Below are positions 26,715-36,038 of a stretch of DNA of 64,000 bases, in pieces (within the stretch, counting starts at the first letter, position 1; each line of letters begins with the position of its first letter). Under the pieces are notes generated by a model that did not search any database, was not told the origin of the DNA, and was given only the letters and a program-made list of their open reading frames with translations. A program made the translations under genes and the position numbers. The DNA comes from JAUVKT01 sp942491535 (lineage in GTDB: Bacteria; Bacteroidota; Bacteroidia; Bacteroidales; VadinHA17), in contig CALOBV010000026.1 in the NCBI GenBank assembly GCA_942491535.1, positions 298,162 through 362,161 of the forward strand, given 5' to 3'.

Positions 26715-27940
26715 TTATTCCTCGCCCGGTAGGATCCTCAACGGCTTTCGCCAGCTAGCACGCCCAACTCTCGAGCAGGTTCGAGGCCGAGCTGGTCTGG
26801 GGGCCGCCAATGAAATCACAGCGCTGTTCACACATTCCCATTCCATCTTGGCCGCCATCTCGTCAAAGCTTTTCTTCGCGCCGCCGCTCCAGGCATAGCT
26901 ACCCAAGATAGGCCGCCTGTTTATGCTTGACGCGCTTGCGGTCGGCCATCATCAAAACATCCATCATGGCAGGGAACATATGCCCTTCATAGGTCGGGGC
27001 AGCCACCAGCACACCGCGTTTGGTCCAGAGATCAGGCAAAATATAGCTGACATTGACCTTGCGCACATCATGCACGGTCACCGGGACGCCTTCCGAAGCG
27101 ATCCCTTCCAGGGCCGCGCTCAGGGCATGTTCGGTATTGCGATACATGGTGCCAAACAGGGCTGTGATCCCAACTTCGGCAGGGGAGCCATAATATTCGT
27201 GACCAGCGTTGATAAAGTTCGATGATCCGGCCGGGGTTTTTGCGCCAGATCAAGCCGTGTGAAGGTGCTACCATCTCAATCGGGGTATCCGGCAAATTTT
27301 GCCAATCGCGGACAACACAGACTTGCTGAAAGCCGCCACAATATTCGTGAAATAGCGTAGAGATTCCGCTTCATACCAACCGAGATCGGCACAGGTGTCG
27401 TCATAGATCGCGCCATCCAGCGTGCCATAACCGCCAAACCCATCACAGGGGAAGAGCACTTTTTGCTCCACCAGATAGGTCATCATCGTCTCGGGCCAAT
27501 GGACGAATGGCGTATAAACGAATCGCAGTGTATTTGCGCCCAGGGAGAGTTCCTGGCCGTTCGTTAAGCGTTCGACGTTTTCGGTCAGGCCATAAAAATC
27601 CTCCAGCATGCCAATCGCCTTGGGCATCCCCAGGATGTTTGGCGTTCGGCGCCAGCGCTTCAGGATCGCGTCAGTGCACCGCTGTGATCCGGTTCCATAT
27701 GGTTGATGATCACATGTAATCCAGGGTGCTGATATCGAAGACTTCGGTTAGTTGGGCCAGATAGTCATCGCTCAACATCTCTTTGGAGAGGTCGATCAGC
27801 GCGGTCTTTTCATCCTTGATCAGATAGGAATTATAGGAAATCCCTTCTTCTCTGATCGGCCAAAGCCCCTCAAAGAGATCGGTCACACGGTCGTTGATCC
27901 CGACCCACCAGATCCCTGGTCGGATCTCAATCGGCTTCAT
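26715..27940 (-). CDS. Flavodiiron protein (A-type flavoprotein), frame-disrupted
   Basis: About 408 residues, the family's normal size. It reduces O2 or NO to protect anaerobes. The start MKPIEIRPGIWWVG is at 27,940. The diiron site is visible across shifted frames: HMEPDH near 27,700 (H-x-E-x-D-H), HWPE near 27,495, CDGFG near 27,445, and APSHGLIWR near 27,260. The C-terminal flavodoxin domain follows (VLVAAPTYEGHMFP and GSYAWSGGA loops contacting FMN). At least four shifts occur (about 27,712, 27,640, 27,280, 27,140 and 26,900). No rubredoxin domain is attached. The aldolase gene ends 8 bases upstream, so the two may be cotranscribed. Confidence 0.88.
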
Positions 27941-27948
27941 AAATCCTC

Positions 27949-28900
27949 CTACTTGGAGAGATATTCGCGAACGCTTTCCAGTTCGCCAGCGCTGCCAAGG
28001 TAGTCGTTCTTCTGAGCAATGAAATCGGCATAGGCTTGCATGAAAATCTTGCCGGGATTGCGCAGGTCAAATACCTCAGGATGGTCACGGAAAACCTCAC
28101 GGTGCACGCGGGTCCAAACCAGGCGGCCGTCGGTGTCGATGTTGATCTTGGTCACGCCCAATGTGGCAGCCTTGCGGAATTGGCTGGCATCCACACCCTT
28201 CGCGCCTTTGATGTCACCACCGGCAGCGTTGATCCGAGCCACTTCTTCCTGTGGGACGGAGCTGGAACCATGCATGACCAGCGGGAAGCCGGGGAGCTGT
28301 TTCTGGATTTCGGCGAGGACGTCGAAATGCAGGGACTGGCTGCCGGAGAATTTGAATGCGCCGTGGCTGGTGCCGATGGCAACGGCCAGTGAGTCACAAC
28401 CGGAGCGTTCCACAAATTCCTTGGCCTGAGCGGGGTTGGTGAGCTTGGCATCGGCTTCGTCCACCTTGACATGCTCTTCCACGCCACCTAACTGACCGAG
28501 TTCGGCTTCCACCACAATGCCCTTGGCATGTGCAGCATCCACCACACGCTTGGTGATGGCGATATTTTCCTCAAAATCATAATGGCTGGCGTCAATCATC
28601 ACGGAGCTGTAGAAGCCCGAGTTGATGCAGTCATAACAGGCTTCCTCATCACCGTGGTCCAAATGCACAGCGAAGATCGCCTCGGGGAAAACTTCGTCGG
28701 CGCTGCGGATCAGGCCCTCGAGGAACAGCTTATCGGTGTAGGAACGAGCACCTTTGCTGATCTGAATAATAAAGGGGGCTTTTGATTGCAGGTTGCCGCG
28801 GAATAAACCAACGGTCTGTTCCAGGTTGTTGATGTTATAAGCGCCGATGGCATATTTGCCATACGCGTGCTTCAAACAATTTTTTAGTCGTAACGATCAT
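27949..28900 (-). CDS. fba: Class II fructose-bisphosphate aldolase
   Basis: Zinc-dependent aldolase of glycolysis and gluconeogenesis, about 317 residues. The zinc and active-site motifs are AVHLDHGDE (about residue 85), EAELGQLGG (about 140), GTSHGAFKF (about 180) and VMHGSSS (about 215). The open frame starts only at 28,875, but the true start is the ATG at 28,898-28,900 (MIVTTKKL) behind a strong AAGGAG at about 28,906-28,911. One base shift near 28,875 separates it from KHAYGKYAIGAYN. The sequence resembles the long class II aldolases (IIB/ gatY-like), so tagatose-bisphosphate is an alternative substrate. Confidence 0.93.
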
Positions 28901-29113
28901 CTTAACTCCTTGAAATATTAATAATTTATGAATAACTAACGTGGCGACGCAAACTCCGCCACGGAAAGCATCTAACATTTTATTATACCCATAAATCCGG
29001 CTGGTAAAACCGGTGATAAATGTCTATATCATTGCGGGGAAATATTTGAAAAACACCATTTTACGGTTAAAAATAGAATCAATCTGGACGCCACCTAACC
29101 TTTGGAGAAATCT

Positions 29114-30037
29114 ATGCATTCCCATTTCCCTCATCCAAGCGAAAATCCAGTCCGTCTGATCCATCACGCCGCCAACTGTAAACAATCCTACCCACCCGGC
29201 TCACCCGCCGCCCTTGAAGGCTGCCTGAGCGCGGGTTCCGCCATTGTGGAAATTGATGTCATCCCCCTGGCCGATGGCAGCTTCGCCCTGATCCACGACC
29301 GTGACCTGAGCGTTGAGACCAGCGGTTCGGGTGACGCCATTCAGACCACTCGTAAGCAGGTGAGAAAATTGACCTACAAAGTCAATGGTGAGGTCACCAA
29401 GCACAAGATCGGTTTCCTGGAAGACGCCATTGAGATCTTCGCTGCCTATCCGGACGCCCTCCGTTTACAGCTGGATCTCAAACCCTACACGCCGCTCACC
29501 CAGGCTATTCTGCGGGAATTTGTACGCATCTTGTCTCCCGTGTTGGACCGCATCCAGGTAACTTCCGTTTCCGATTGGGCTGTGCGCTCACTCCATCGGT
29601 TCTCACCGGAGCTCTCCCTGGGATTTGACCCCCTGCTCTATCTGGACCTGGTGGATGACAAACCCCGCCCAGATGGCATTCCACCTTTCCGGGTGGGTGC
29701 CTATGGGCTGCGCGATGATCATCCCCTTTCTGCCTTTGAATGGGGCCCAATGGGTGAATATTTCGCCGCTCGAGCCGCCGCCCTGCTGGTTCAGGCGCCG
29801 GAAGGGGCCCAATGGTTCATCCGTGCAGAGCTATTGGATAAAGCGCTCAAGGCTGGCTTCGACTGGATCCAGTTCCTGCACCAGCATGGTGCCCGCGTAG
29901 ATGGCTGGACCATTGACGCCAATAATCCCAAGGATATTAAACTGGCAGAAACCCTGGTGGATCTCGGCATTGACGATTTGACCACCGATAAACCCGCCCT
30001 GCTGGCTGAAAAGCTGGGCATTGGAGCAATTTACTAA
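29114..30037 (+). CDS. Glycerophosphodiester phosphodiesterase family protein
   Basis: About 307 residues from the ATG at 29,114, which has GGAG 7 bases before it; a TTG at 29,102 also opens the frame. The GDPD TIM-barrel motifs are present: LIHHAAN for the usual HRG, VEIDVIPLADG with the metal-binding Glu and Asp, and ALIHDRDL for the catalytic His. The C-terminal strand VDGWTIDANN is also typical. The first motif differs from the canonical H-R-G, so the substrate may not be a glycerophosphodiester. No signal peptide is visible, so it is cytoplasmic. It is followed by the sugar epimerase gene after 63 bases. Confidence 0.82.
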   Translation: MHSHFPHPSENPVRLIHHAANCKQSYPPGSPAALEGCLSAGSAIVEIDVIPLADGSFALIHDRDLSVETSGSGDAIQTTRKQVRKLTYKVNGEVTKHKIGFLEDAIEIFAAYPDALRLQLDLKPYTPLTQAILREFVRILSPVLDRIQVTSVSDWAVRSLHRFSPELSLGFDPLLYLDLVDDKPRPDGIPPFRVGAYGLRDDHPLSAFEWGPMGEYFAARAAALLVQAPEGAQWFIRAELLDKALKAGFDWIQFLHQHGARVDGWTIDANNPKDIKLAETLVDLGIDDLTTDKPALLAEKLGIGAIY

Positions 30038-30100
30038 ACCTTCCCAAATATCATCATCCTGTGCTATGATGACTGGCAGAACGTATTGAAGGCGTAAATT

Positions 30101-31032
30101 ATGAATTTTCTAATCACAGGCGGAGCGGGGTTTCTTGGCTCCGCTTTAAGTAACCGGTTACTCAGGCAGGGGCATCATGTCCGTGTCTGGATGATCTATC
30201 CACAGGCAACCCCGATGCCCTCGACCCCGAAATCCACTTCACCCGCGGTGATATCAACGACCGTCCCAAACTCTGGACCCTCCTCCAAGATATCCATTGC
30301 GTTTACCACCTGGCCGCACGGGTTTCCGTGCCTGAATCGGTGCTTTTCCCGCGTGATTATAATGAAGTGAATACCGGCGGTACTGCGACACTGATGGAAG
30401 CCATTCGCGATGCCGGGACGCCTCGGGTGGTGCTGACTTCCTCCGGCGCCGTTTATGGTAACCAGGAATCCGCCATGATGGTTGAAACCATGTCACCCCA
30501 TCCGCAATCCCCATATGCAACATCCAAACTGGCAGCAGAATGGTACGTCCGCACGATCGGTGATCTCTCCGGCGTTGAAACCCTGATTTTGCGGATTTTC
30601 AACGCCTATGGGCCAGGCCAGCGGATTCCCCCCGCCCACCCGCCAGTCATCCCCAATTTCATCCGCCAGGCCAAACAAAACGGCACCCTGATCTTCCACG
30701 GCGATGGCAACCAGACTCGCGATTATGTCTATGTGGACGATGTGGTCAATGCCCTGGTCGCAGCCGCCACCGCTCAGGGTTTGAACGGTGAAGTGATCAA
30801 TGTTGGCAGCGGGCAGGAAACCAGCGTGCGCGAATTGGCACGCCAGGTGATTGATATCACCGGCGGTAAACCCGAAGAGGTCTACAACCCCCGGGTAGGC
30901 AGCGGCGTCTCTCGAATGTGCGCGGATATCAGCAAAGCCAAGAATGCCCTGAACTACGTCCCCCTGATCTCGCTTGAAAACGGCCTGCGGCTGACCCTCG
31001 AAAAAGACCCCCAATTCCAAAACGGGAAATAA
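30101..31032 (+). CDS. NAD-dependent sugar epimerase/dehydratase (GalE-like), one frameshift
   Basis: About 310 residues after correcting one lost base near 30,190. It opens with the NAD-binding GGAGFLGSAL. After the shift come LDDLSTGNPDAL, YHLAARVSVPESV, the catalytic SSGAVYG and YATSKLAAE (Tyr-x3-Lys), and the C-terminal LRIFNAYGPGQRIP and RDYVYVDDVV. These are the hallmarks of extended SDR enzymes acting on NDP-sugars, most like UDP-glucose/GlcNAc 4-epimerases. It is close to the later acyltransferase operon, compatible with nucleotide-sugar work, but the substrate is not determined. Confidence 0.87.
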
Positions 31033-31127
31033 TATCGATCGAAATTTGATTCTATCCGGCCATCCGGATCAGTGGGATACCCCCGCCCTTTCCGCATTCC
31101 CACCTGTTAATCAAGTAAAATAACAGC

Positions 31128-31721
31128 ATGTCCATTCTGGAACGTGACTTTTATAATCGCTCTGCGCTAGATGTGGCGCGGGACCTGCTGGGCTGCCGTT
31201 TGGTTCGGATGATGAACGGGCAGCGCCTGGCCGGGCTGATCCTCGAAAGCGAAGCCTATCAGGGCGAAGAGGACCTCGGCTGTCATGCCTCCGCGGGCAA
31301 AACGCCCCGCACAGCGGTGATGTATGGCGCGCCAGGCCATGCCTATGTCTACTTCACTTACGGCATGCACTGGATGCTCAACGTGGTCACCGACCAGCCC
31401 GAAACTCCTTCAGCTGTGCTGATCCGCTCGATCCAGCCGGTGGAGGGACAGGGCAGGATGACCCAAAACCGACCTTATAATGCCGGTAAGCACGGCTGGA
31501 CTGACGGCCCCGCCAAGCTGACGCAGGCGTTGGCAATTGACAAAACTTTTAACACCATTGATCTCTGTACCCCAGGGGACGGCTTATGGATCGAATCCGG
31601 CGAACCTGTTCCCGACGACCGGGTGCAGCGCTCCGCCCGGATTGGGCTCAACAGCGTCCCGGAACCCTGGCGCTCGATCCCCTGGCGATTCAACGTGAAC
31701 GGAGGAGGGCTGCTTGACTGA
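31128..31721 (+). CDS. mpg: 3-methyladenine DNA glycosylase (Mpg/AAG family)
   Basis: 197 residues, standard size for the AAG family. It removes alkylated purines from DNA. Visible motifs are ERDFYNRSALDVARDLLG at the start, ESEAYQGEED with the catalytic Glu, YVYFTYGMHWMLNVV, and the C-terminal RIGL block. The stop overlaps the TTG start of the next gene (31,714-31,721), so it may share a transcript with the E1 genes although its function is unrelated. Confidence 0.93.
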   Translation: MSILERDFYNRSALDVARDLLGCRLVRMMNGQRLAGLILESEAYQGEEDLGCHASAGKTPRTAVMYGAPGHAYVYFTYGMHWMLNVVTDQPETPSAVLIRSIQPVEGQGRMTQNRPYNAGKHGWTDGPAKLTQALAIDKTFNTIDLCTPGDGLWIESGEPVPDDRVQRSARIGLNSVPEPWRSIPWRFNVNGGGLLD

Positions 31722-32601
31722 CTACGCCCAGCTCTACGAAAAACTTTATACCATCCGCAGCTTCGAAACTCTGCTATTGGATAAATTTTCCAGCGGTATC
31801 TTTCCCGGCACAACCCATACCAGCCTGGGGCATGAAGCCAATGCGGTGGGTGTGCTTTCCCATGTGCAGGAAAATGACGTGGTGGTCAGCAATCACCGCT
31901 GTCACGGTCATTTTCTCGCCTACGGCGGCGACCCAACCGCCCTCTATGCTGAACTGATGGGCAAACCGGGCGGGATTTGCGGTGGTGTGGGCGGCTCACA
32001 GCACCTGCAGTGGCGCAACTTCTACTCCAATGGCATCCAGGGCGGCACACTGGCAATGGCGGCCGGGATGGCCTTTGCCGAGAAGCGCGCCGGCCGCAAC
32101 GCCATCGTGTTTGACTTCATGGGCGACGGCACCCTCGGTGAGGGGATCGTTTATGAATGCCTGAACATGATCTCACTCTGGTCGCTGCCGATCCTGATCG
32201 TGCTCGAAAACAACCATATCGCCCAAACCACCCCCACTGAAAAAGCCATGGCAGGCAGCATGACCAAACGCTTTGAAGCCTTTGGGATTCCAACCACCCA
32301 CCTCGACACCCACGATGTGACGGAGATCCTCCCGGTGGCCGGCGAACTGACTCGGCTTATCCGCCGTGAAAGCCGCCCCCAGGCCCTGGTGATCGAAACC
32401 TCCCGGCTGGGCACGCATTCCAAAGGGGATGACACCCGTGACCTAACGGAAGTGGAACTGCTCTGGACTTTGCGGGACCCGGTGGAATTTATCGGCTTAT
32501 TTATGACGGACCAGGAACGGGCCGCCATCCAATTTAGAATCCTGGACCAGATCCAGTCGGCTTTTGACGCAGCCCTGGCGATGGAAGGGAGGTCTGCATG
32601 A
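31714..32601 (+). CDS. TPP-dependent 2-oxoacid dehydrogenase E1 component, alpha subunit
   Basis: 295 residues, shorter than most E1 alpha chains. It starts at TTG 31,714 overlapping the previous stop; no better ATG is in place. The TPP motif GDGTLGEGIVYE...LENN is at about residues 135-168, and HTSLGHEANAVG near 29-40 contacts the cofactor. E1 proteins decarboxylate a 2-oxoacid and transfer the acyl group to lipoate. It overlaps E1 beta by 4 bases. No canonical E2 acyltransferase or E3 follows; the next-but-one gene carries the lipoyl domain on a sugar acyltransferase instead (see findings). The 2-oxoacid used cannot be read. Confidence 0.9.
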   Translation: MTDYAQLYEKLYTIRSFETLLLDKFSSGIFPGTTHTSLGHEANAVGVLSHVQENDVVVSNHRCHGHFLAYGGDPTALYAELMGKPGGICGGVGGSQHLQWRNFYSNGIQGGTLAMAAGMAFAEKRAGRNAIVFDFMGDGTLGEGIVYECLNMISLWSLPILIVLENNHIAQTTPTEKAMAGSMTKRFEAFGIPTTHLDTHDVTEILPVAGELTRLIRRESRPQALVIETSRLGTHSKGDDTRDLTEVELLWTLRDPVEFIGLFMTDQERAAIQFRILDQIQSAFDAALAMEGRSA

Positions 32602-33647
32602 CCGACACCCTTCCCCGCACCGTTTTGCAATCCCTCAACCAAGCCCTGTATCAGGCATTACAGGACAATTCCCAGGTCGTCCTGCTGGGTGAAGATATCC
32701 TCGACCCCTACGGCGGCTCCTTCAAGGTGACGCGGGGACTTTCCACCGCGTTCCCCGACCGGGTGCTGACCACCCCGATCTCCGAAGCCGGAATCACCGG
32801 TATGGCTGGCGGGATGGCCCTGCGCGGGATGCGCCCGGTGGTGGAGATCATGTTTGGCGACTTTGCCACGCTGATTGCCGACCAGATCGTCAATCATATT
32901 GCGAAGTTCAACGGCATGTATAACGGCCAGGTGAACGCACCGGTCGTGATCCGCACGCCGATGGGCGCCCGCCGCGGTTACGGACCCACTCACAGCCAGA
33001 CGCTTGAGAAGATCTTCCTCGGCACGCCGGGGCTGACCGTCCTAGCCCCATCGCACCTGCAGGGCAGCTCAGCAATCGGCGCAGCGGGGCAACTGCTCTA
33101 TAACGCCATTCTCCAACAGGATGGGCCGACCTTCTTCGTGGAAAATAAACTGCAATATCTCCTGAAACTCCTCACATCGGAGGACCTTCAGGATTATGAG
33201 GTCTCGGAAAGCCTTCCTAAAGACGGCTTCCCGGCGACCTGCACGACACTCTCCCTGCGCGGCGCACCGAAACCGCAGATCACCCTGACCGCCTATGGTT
33301 ATATGGCCCACCTGGCGCTGCAAGCACTGCACAGCCTGGCCTATGAGCATGAAATTTTCGCGGAACTGGTGATCCCAACCCGCCTCTCTCCCGTCCATCT
33401 TGATCCGCTTTTCGAATCCCTTCAGCAATCCGGCAGATTGCTGGCAGTGGAAGAAGGGACCGGGTCCTGGGGCTGGGGTGCGGAAGTGCTGGCCCGCGCT
33501 GCCGAAACTTTAGGACCAAAATTGAAACGGGCAGGGCGGATTACCGCTCAGGAAACCGTTATCCCGGTGGCCGCAGACCTGGAAGAGGCCTGCTTGCCGC
33601 AAGTTAATGATATCATCTCGCAAGCCAGAGAAATGGTGCAAGCATGA
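32598..33647 (+). CDS. TPP-dependent 2-oxoacid dehydrogenase E1 component, beta subunit
   Basis: 349 residues with the transketolase central domain (LLGEDILDPYGGSFKVTRGL, TPISEAGITGMAGGMALRG, IVEIMFGDF-like, MGARRGYGPTHSQ) and the C-terminal transketolase domain (about 215-345). It forms the heterotetramer with the alpha chain. ATGA overlaps join it to both neighbours (32,598 and 33,644), so the three proteins should be made in equal amounts. No frameshift interrupts it, in contrast to many surrounding genes. Confidence 0.92.
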   Translation: MTDTLPRTVLQSLNQALYQALQDNSQVVLLGEDILDPYGGSFKVTRGLSTAFPDRVLTTPISEAGITGMAGGMALRGMRPVVEIMFGDFATLIADQIVNHIAKFNGMYNGQVNAPVVIRTPMGARRGYGPTHSQTLEKIFLGTPGLTVLAPSHLQGSSAIGAAGQLLYNAILQQDGPTFFVENKLQYLLKLLTSEDLQDYEVSESLPKDGFPATCTTLSLRGAPKPQITLTAYGYMAHLALQALHSLAYEHEIFAELVIPTRLSPVHLDPLFESLQQSGRLLAVEEGTGSWGWGAEVLARAAETLGPKLKRAGRITAQETVIPVAADLEEACLPQVNDIISQAREMVQA

Positions 33648-34753
33648 GTGAGAAACTGATCCCAATCCAAGTGCCCCTGCTCAACCCAAACGAGAAGGAA
33701 GCCCTGCTCGTCGTTCTTGAAACGGCGGAGTGGGAAGCCGTTCAGCAGGATGATGTGATCGCCGTGGTGGAAACCACCAAATCCACCGGTGAAGTGACCG
33801 CCCCTTCAGCGGGTTACCTGGTAGGCGTGCGTTTTCAGCCCGGCCAATCGATGGTTGCCGGCGAAGTATTGGCCTATATTGGGGAATCACCCGAATCCAA
33901 TGACCCCACCCTGCCACCTTGGGCACCGGAAGCTAGAGCTGCTGAAGAAACTGCCCCACAAGGCTTGCGAATCACCGCCCCTGCACGGGCACTGGCCGAA
34001 GATAACGGGCTGGACCTGGCAGAACTGCCCCTTGGCCCGTTGGTCACCCGTCAGATCGTGGCGGAACTGGTTGCTCAAAAATCCGCCGCCAATTTACCCC
34101 CCGTCCCGGAAAGCGAGAAACGGTTGGTGATCTTTGGCGCAGGTGGGCACGGCCGCTCACTGGCCGCACTGATCCAAAAGATGGGCGGATTTGACCTGTT
34201 GGGCTTCGTTGATGACGGCGTCCCTGCCGGCGAGACCATGCTGGGGCTGCCTGTCCTTGGTGGGCGAGACACCCTGGCAAAGCTGACCGCCGACGGTATC
34301 CGGCTGGCGATCAATGGCGTGGGCGGAATCGGCAATCTGAATGCCCGCTTGTCTGTTTTTGACCTGCTGCGGCAGGCTGGTTTCCAATTCCCGAATGTGA
34401 TCCACCCCACAGCTTTCATTGAAGACAGCGCCAACCTGGCCGATGGGGTGCAGGTTTTCCCCCTGGCCTACGTTGGCACGGAAGTGACCGCCGGCTTCGG
34501 CACGATTATCAACACCGGCGCGATCGTCTCTCATGACTGCCAACTGGGCAAGACGGTGAACCTCTCCCCCGGCGCAACCCTGGCCGGCGGCGTGACGGTG
34601 GGTGAAGGCACCCTGATCGGCATGCGCGCCACGGTCAACCTCAATGTCAAAATTGGGGCCTATGCCTTGGTGGGTAACGGGGCTACAGTCAAAGCTGATG
34701 TACCGGATCGGGGCGTAGTCCCAGCCGGGACGATCTGGCCGCCTCATCACTAA
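33644..34753 (+). CDS. Lipoyl domain + E3-binding domain + PglD/NeuD-type sugar acyltransferase fusion
   Basis: 369 residues in one uninterrupted frame. Residues 1-80 are a lipoyl domain with VVETTKSTGEV, the lipoylation candidate being Lys46. Residues 108-145 (TAPARALAEDNGLDLAELP) match the peripheral E3/E1-subunit-binding domain of E2 proteins. Residues 159-369 are a PglD/NeuD-type acyltransferase: a Rossmann-like IFGAGGHGRSLAAL sugar-nucleotide site, then hexapeptide repeats and the catalytic His297 in SHDC. The usual E2 catalytic domain (HxxxDG) is absent. PglD family members acetylate an amino group of UDP-sugars from acetyl-CoA. Here the fused lipoyl arm would let an acyl group go from E1 to the sugar without CoA. 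That mechanism is inference; the domain order is directly visible. Confidence 0.88.
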   Translation: MSEKLIPIQVPLLNPNEKEALLVVLETAEWEAVQQDDVIAVVETTKSTGEVTAPSAGYLVGVRFQPGQSMVAGEVLAYIGESPESNDPTLPPWAPEARAAEETAPQGLRITAPARALAEDNGLDLAELPLGPLVTRQIVAELVAQKSAANLPPVPESEKRLVIFGAGGHGRSLAALIQKMGGFDLLGFVDDGVPAGETMLGLPVLGGRDTLAKLTADGIRLAINGVGGIGNLNARLSVFDLLRQAGFQFPNVIHPTAFIEDSANLADGVQVFPLAYVGTEVTAGFGTIINTGAIVSHDCQLGKTVNLSPGATLAGGVTVGEGTLIGMRATVNLNVKIGAYALVGNGATVKADVPDRGVVPAGTIWPPHH

Positions 34754-34805
34754 GCGTTTCTGCTAAATAGACTGCTTTGTTGTCCTCTAATAATGAAAGC
34801 CCAAA

Positions 34806-35441
34806 ATGACAAAAACAACCGATACAACCTACCTGGCATATAAAAAATATTATATTGATCGGGATTATGAACAGGTCGATTTATTTCGTTTGTTGAAAAA
34901 CAAATTTAATATTGCTAAGGCAATTTATCCCGGCAGCTATATCCAAATCTCGCCTTCCTTTATCTATCCCTGCGTGGTTTATCTTGATTCTGACAAGAAC
35001 GCAGCGAAATTTTTCAACAACGAATCATTTAAAGATATCGTGAGGGAACGTAAGGAATATCAGGAAGAACCTCAGATCGCATTCCACAGCACTGATTACC
35101 GGAAGCTCATTGAGGAGTATCTCTCGAAATTTGATCTGCTCATTTCACAATATGCAGGTTTCATTTCAGAGGTTTGCAAACCCTATTTACGGGTCGGCGG
35201 TTATTTACTCGTTAATAACAGCCATGGTGATGCCGGAATAGCCTCTCTTGATGAAGATTTTCGCTTTATTGCGACTGTTCACCGGCGATTAGGAAAATAT
35301 CAGCTTTCGACATCTTCTCTGGAGCAATATTTCATCCCTTACAAAGACATCCCAGTGACTCGAGAAATATTACTGGAAAGGCGAAAAGGGATTCGATATA
35401 CCAAGACGGCGACACTATACCTTTTTCAAAAGGTGAATTAG
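34806..35441 (+). CDS. Conserved-looking hypothetical protein, possibly methyltransferase-fold
   Basis: 211 residues, cytoplasmic. I do not recognise the family. Visible: IAKAIYPGSYIQISPSF near residue 37-52, YLDSDKNAAKFF near 60-70, and LRVGGYLLVNNSHGDAG near 138-154, an order that recalls the strands of class I SAM-dependent methyltransferases, without a clear SAM-binding glycine motif. The gene is noticeably more AT-rich than its neighbours, so it may have been acquired horizontally. It stands 52 bases after the lipoyl-PglD gene on the same strand and may belong to the same sugar-modifying unit. Confidence 0.55.
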   Translation: MTKTTDTTYLAYKKYYIDRDYEQVDLFRLLKNKFNIAKAIYPGSYIQISPSFIYPCVVYLDSDKNAAKFFNNESFKDIVRERKEYQEEPQIAFHSTDYRKLIEEYLSKFDLLISQYAGFISEVCKPYLRVGGYLLVNNSHGDAGIASLDEDFRFIATVHRRLGKYQLSTSSLEQYFIPYKDIPVTREILLERRKGIRYTKTATLYLFQKVN

Positions 35442-35564
35442 GATTGAGATACATTAATACCTGCGATTAAATCATAGGCCCTCGGTAAAGAAAAAAGACC
35501 AGGCCATTCTTAGCGGCCAAGGAAATTTTATAGTTATTGGCATCCGTCAAGAAAGGACTCATCC

Positions 35565-36035
35565 ATGTTATTCGGCAATAAGAACAAACCCACCAACACC
35601 CAGGCTTCCGTTGGCCCCGTCGAACGGGTCACCACCGTCCTCGGCCCCGGCATCAACTGGAAGGGTGACCTGCGCGGCAAGGGCGGCGTTCGGATCGAAG
35701 GTACCCTCGAAGGCGAAATCGCCGTCCGCGGTCTGGTGATCGTGGGTGAGACCGGCCGGGTGACCTGCAACGCGCTCAAAGCCGGGACGGTCATCGTGGC
35801 GGGCACAGTCAATGCGCCGATCATCGCCGAAAAGCTGGAAATCCGCGCCACCGGTCGGGTCTATGGCGATGTGACCACCCAGTCCTTCGCCACCGAAGAA
35901 GGTGCCTTCCTGCGCGGAACGGTAACTATGGAAGAAAAAGTAGACCTCTCCGACCTGCCAGAGCCACCTGCCGAAGCGGCGATTGAAAACGAACCTACTC
36001 CCAGCGACGAAACCTCACCGGAAAGCGATAATTAA
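35565..36035 (+). CDS. Bactofilin (polymer-forming cytoskeletal protein)
   Basis: 156 residues. The beta-helical bactofilin core spans about 22-120 with GPGINWKGDLRGKGGVRIEG, GEIAVRGLVIVGETG and a repeated G-hydrophobic pattern, flanked by short disordered ends. Such proteins polymerise without nucleotide and shape the envelope or scaffold other proteins. The stop is 3 bases before proS. It carries no membrane segment. Confidence 0.92.
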   Translation: MLFGNKNKPTNTQASVGPVERVTTVLGPGINWKGDLRGKGGVRIEGTLEGEIAVRGLVIVGETGRVTCNALKAGTVIVAGTVNAPIIAEKLEIRATGRVYGDVTTQSFATEEGAFLRGTVTMEEKVDLSDLPEPPAEAAIENEPTPSDETSPESDN

Positions 36036-36038
36036 GCC

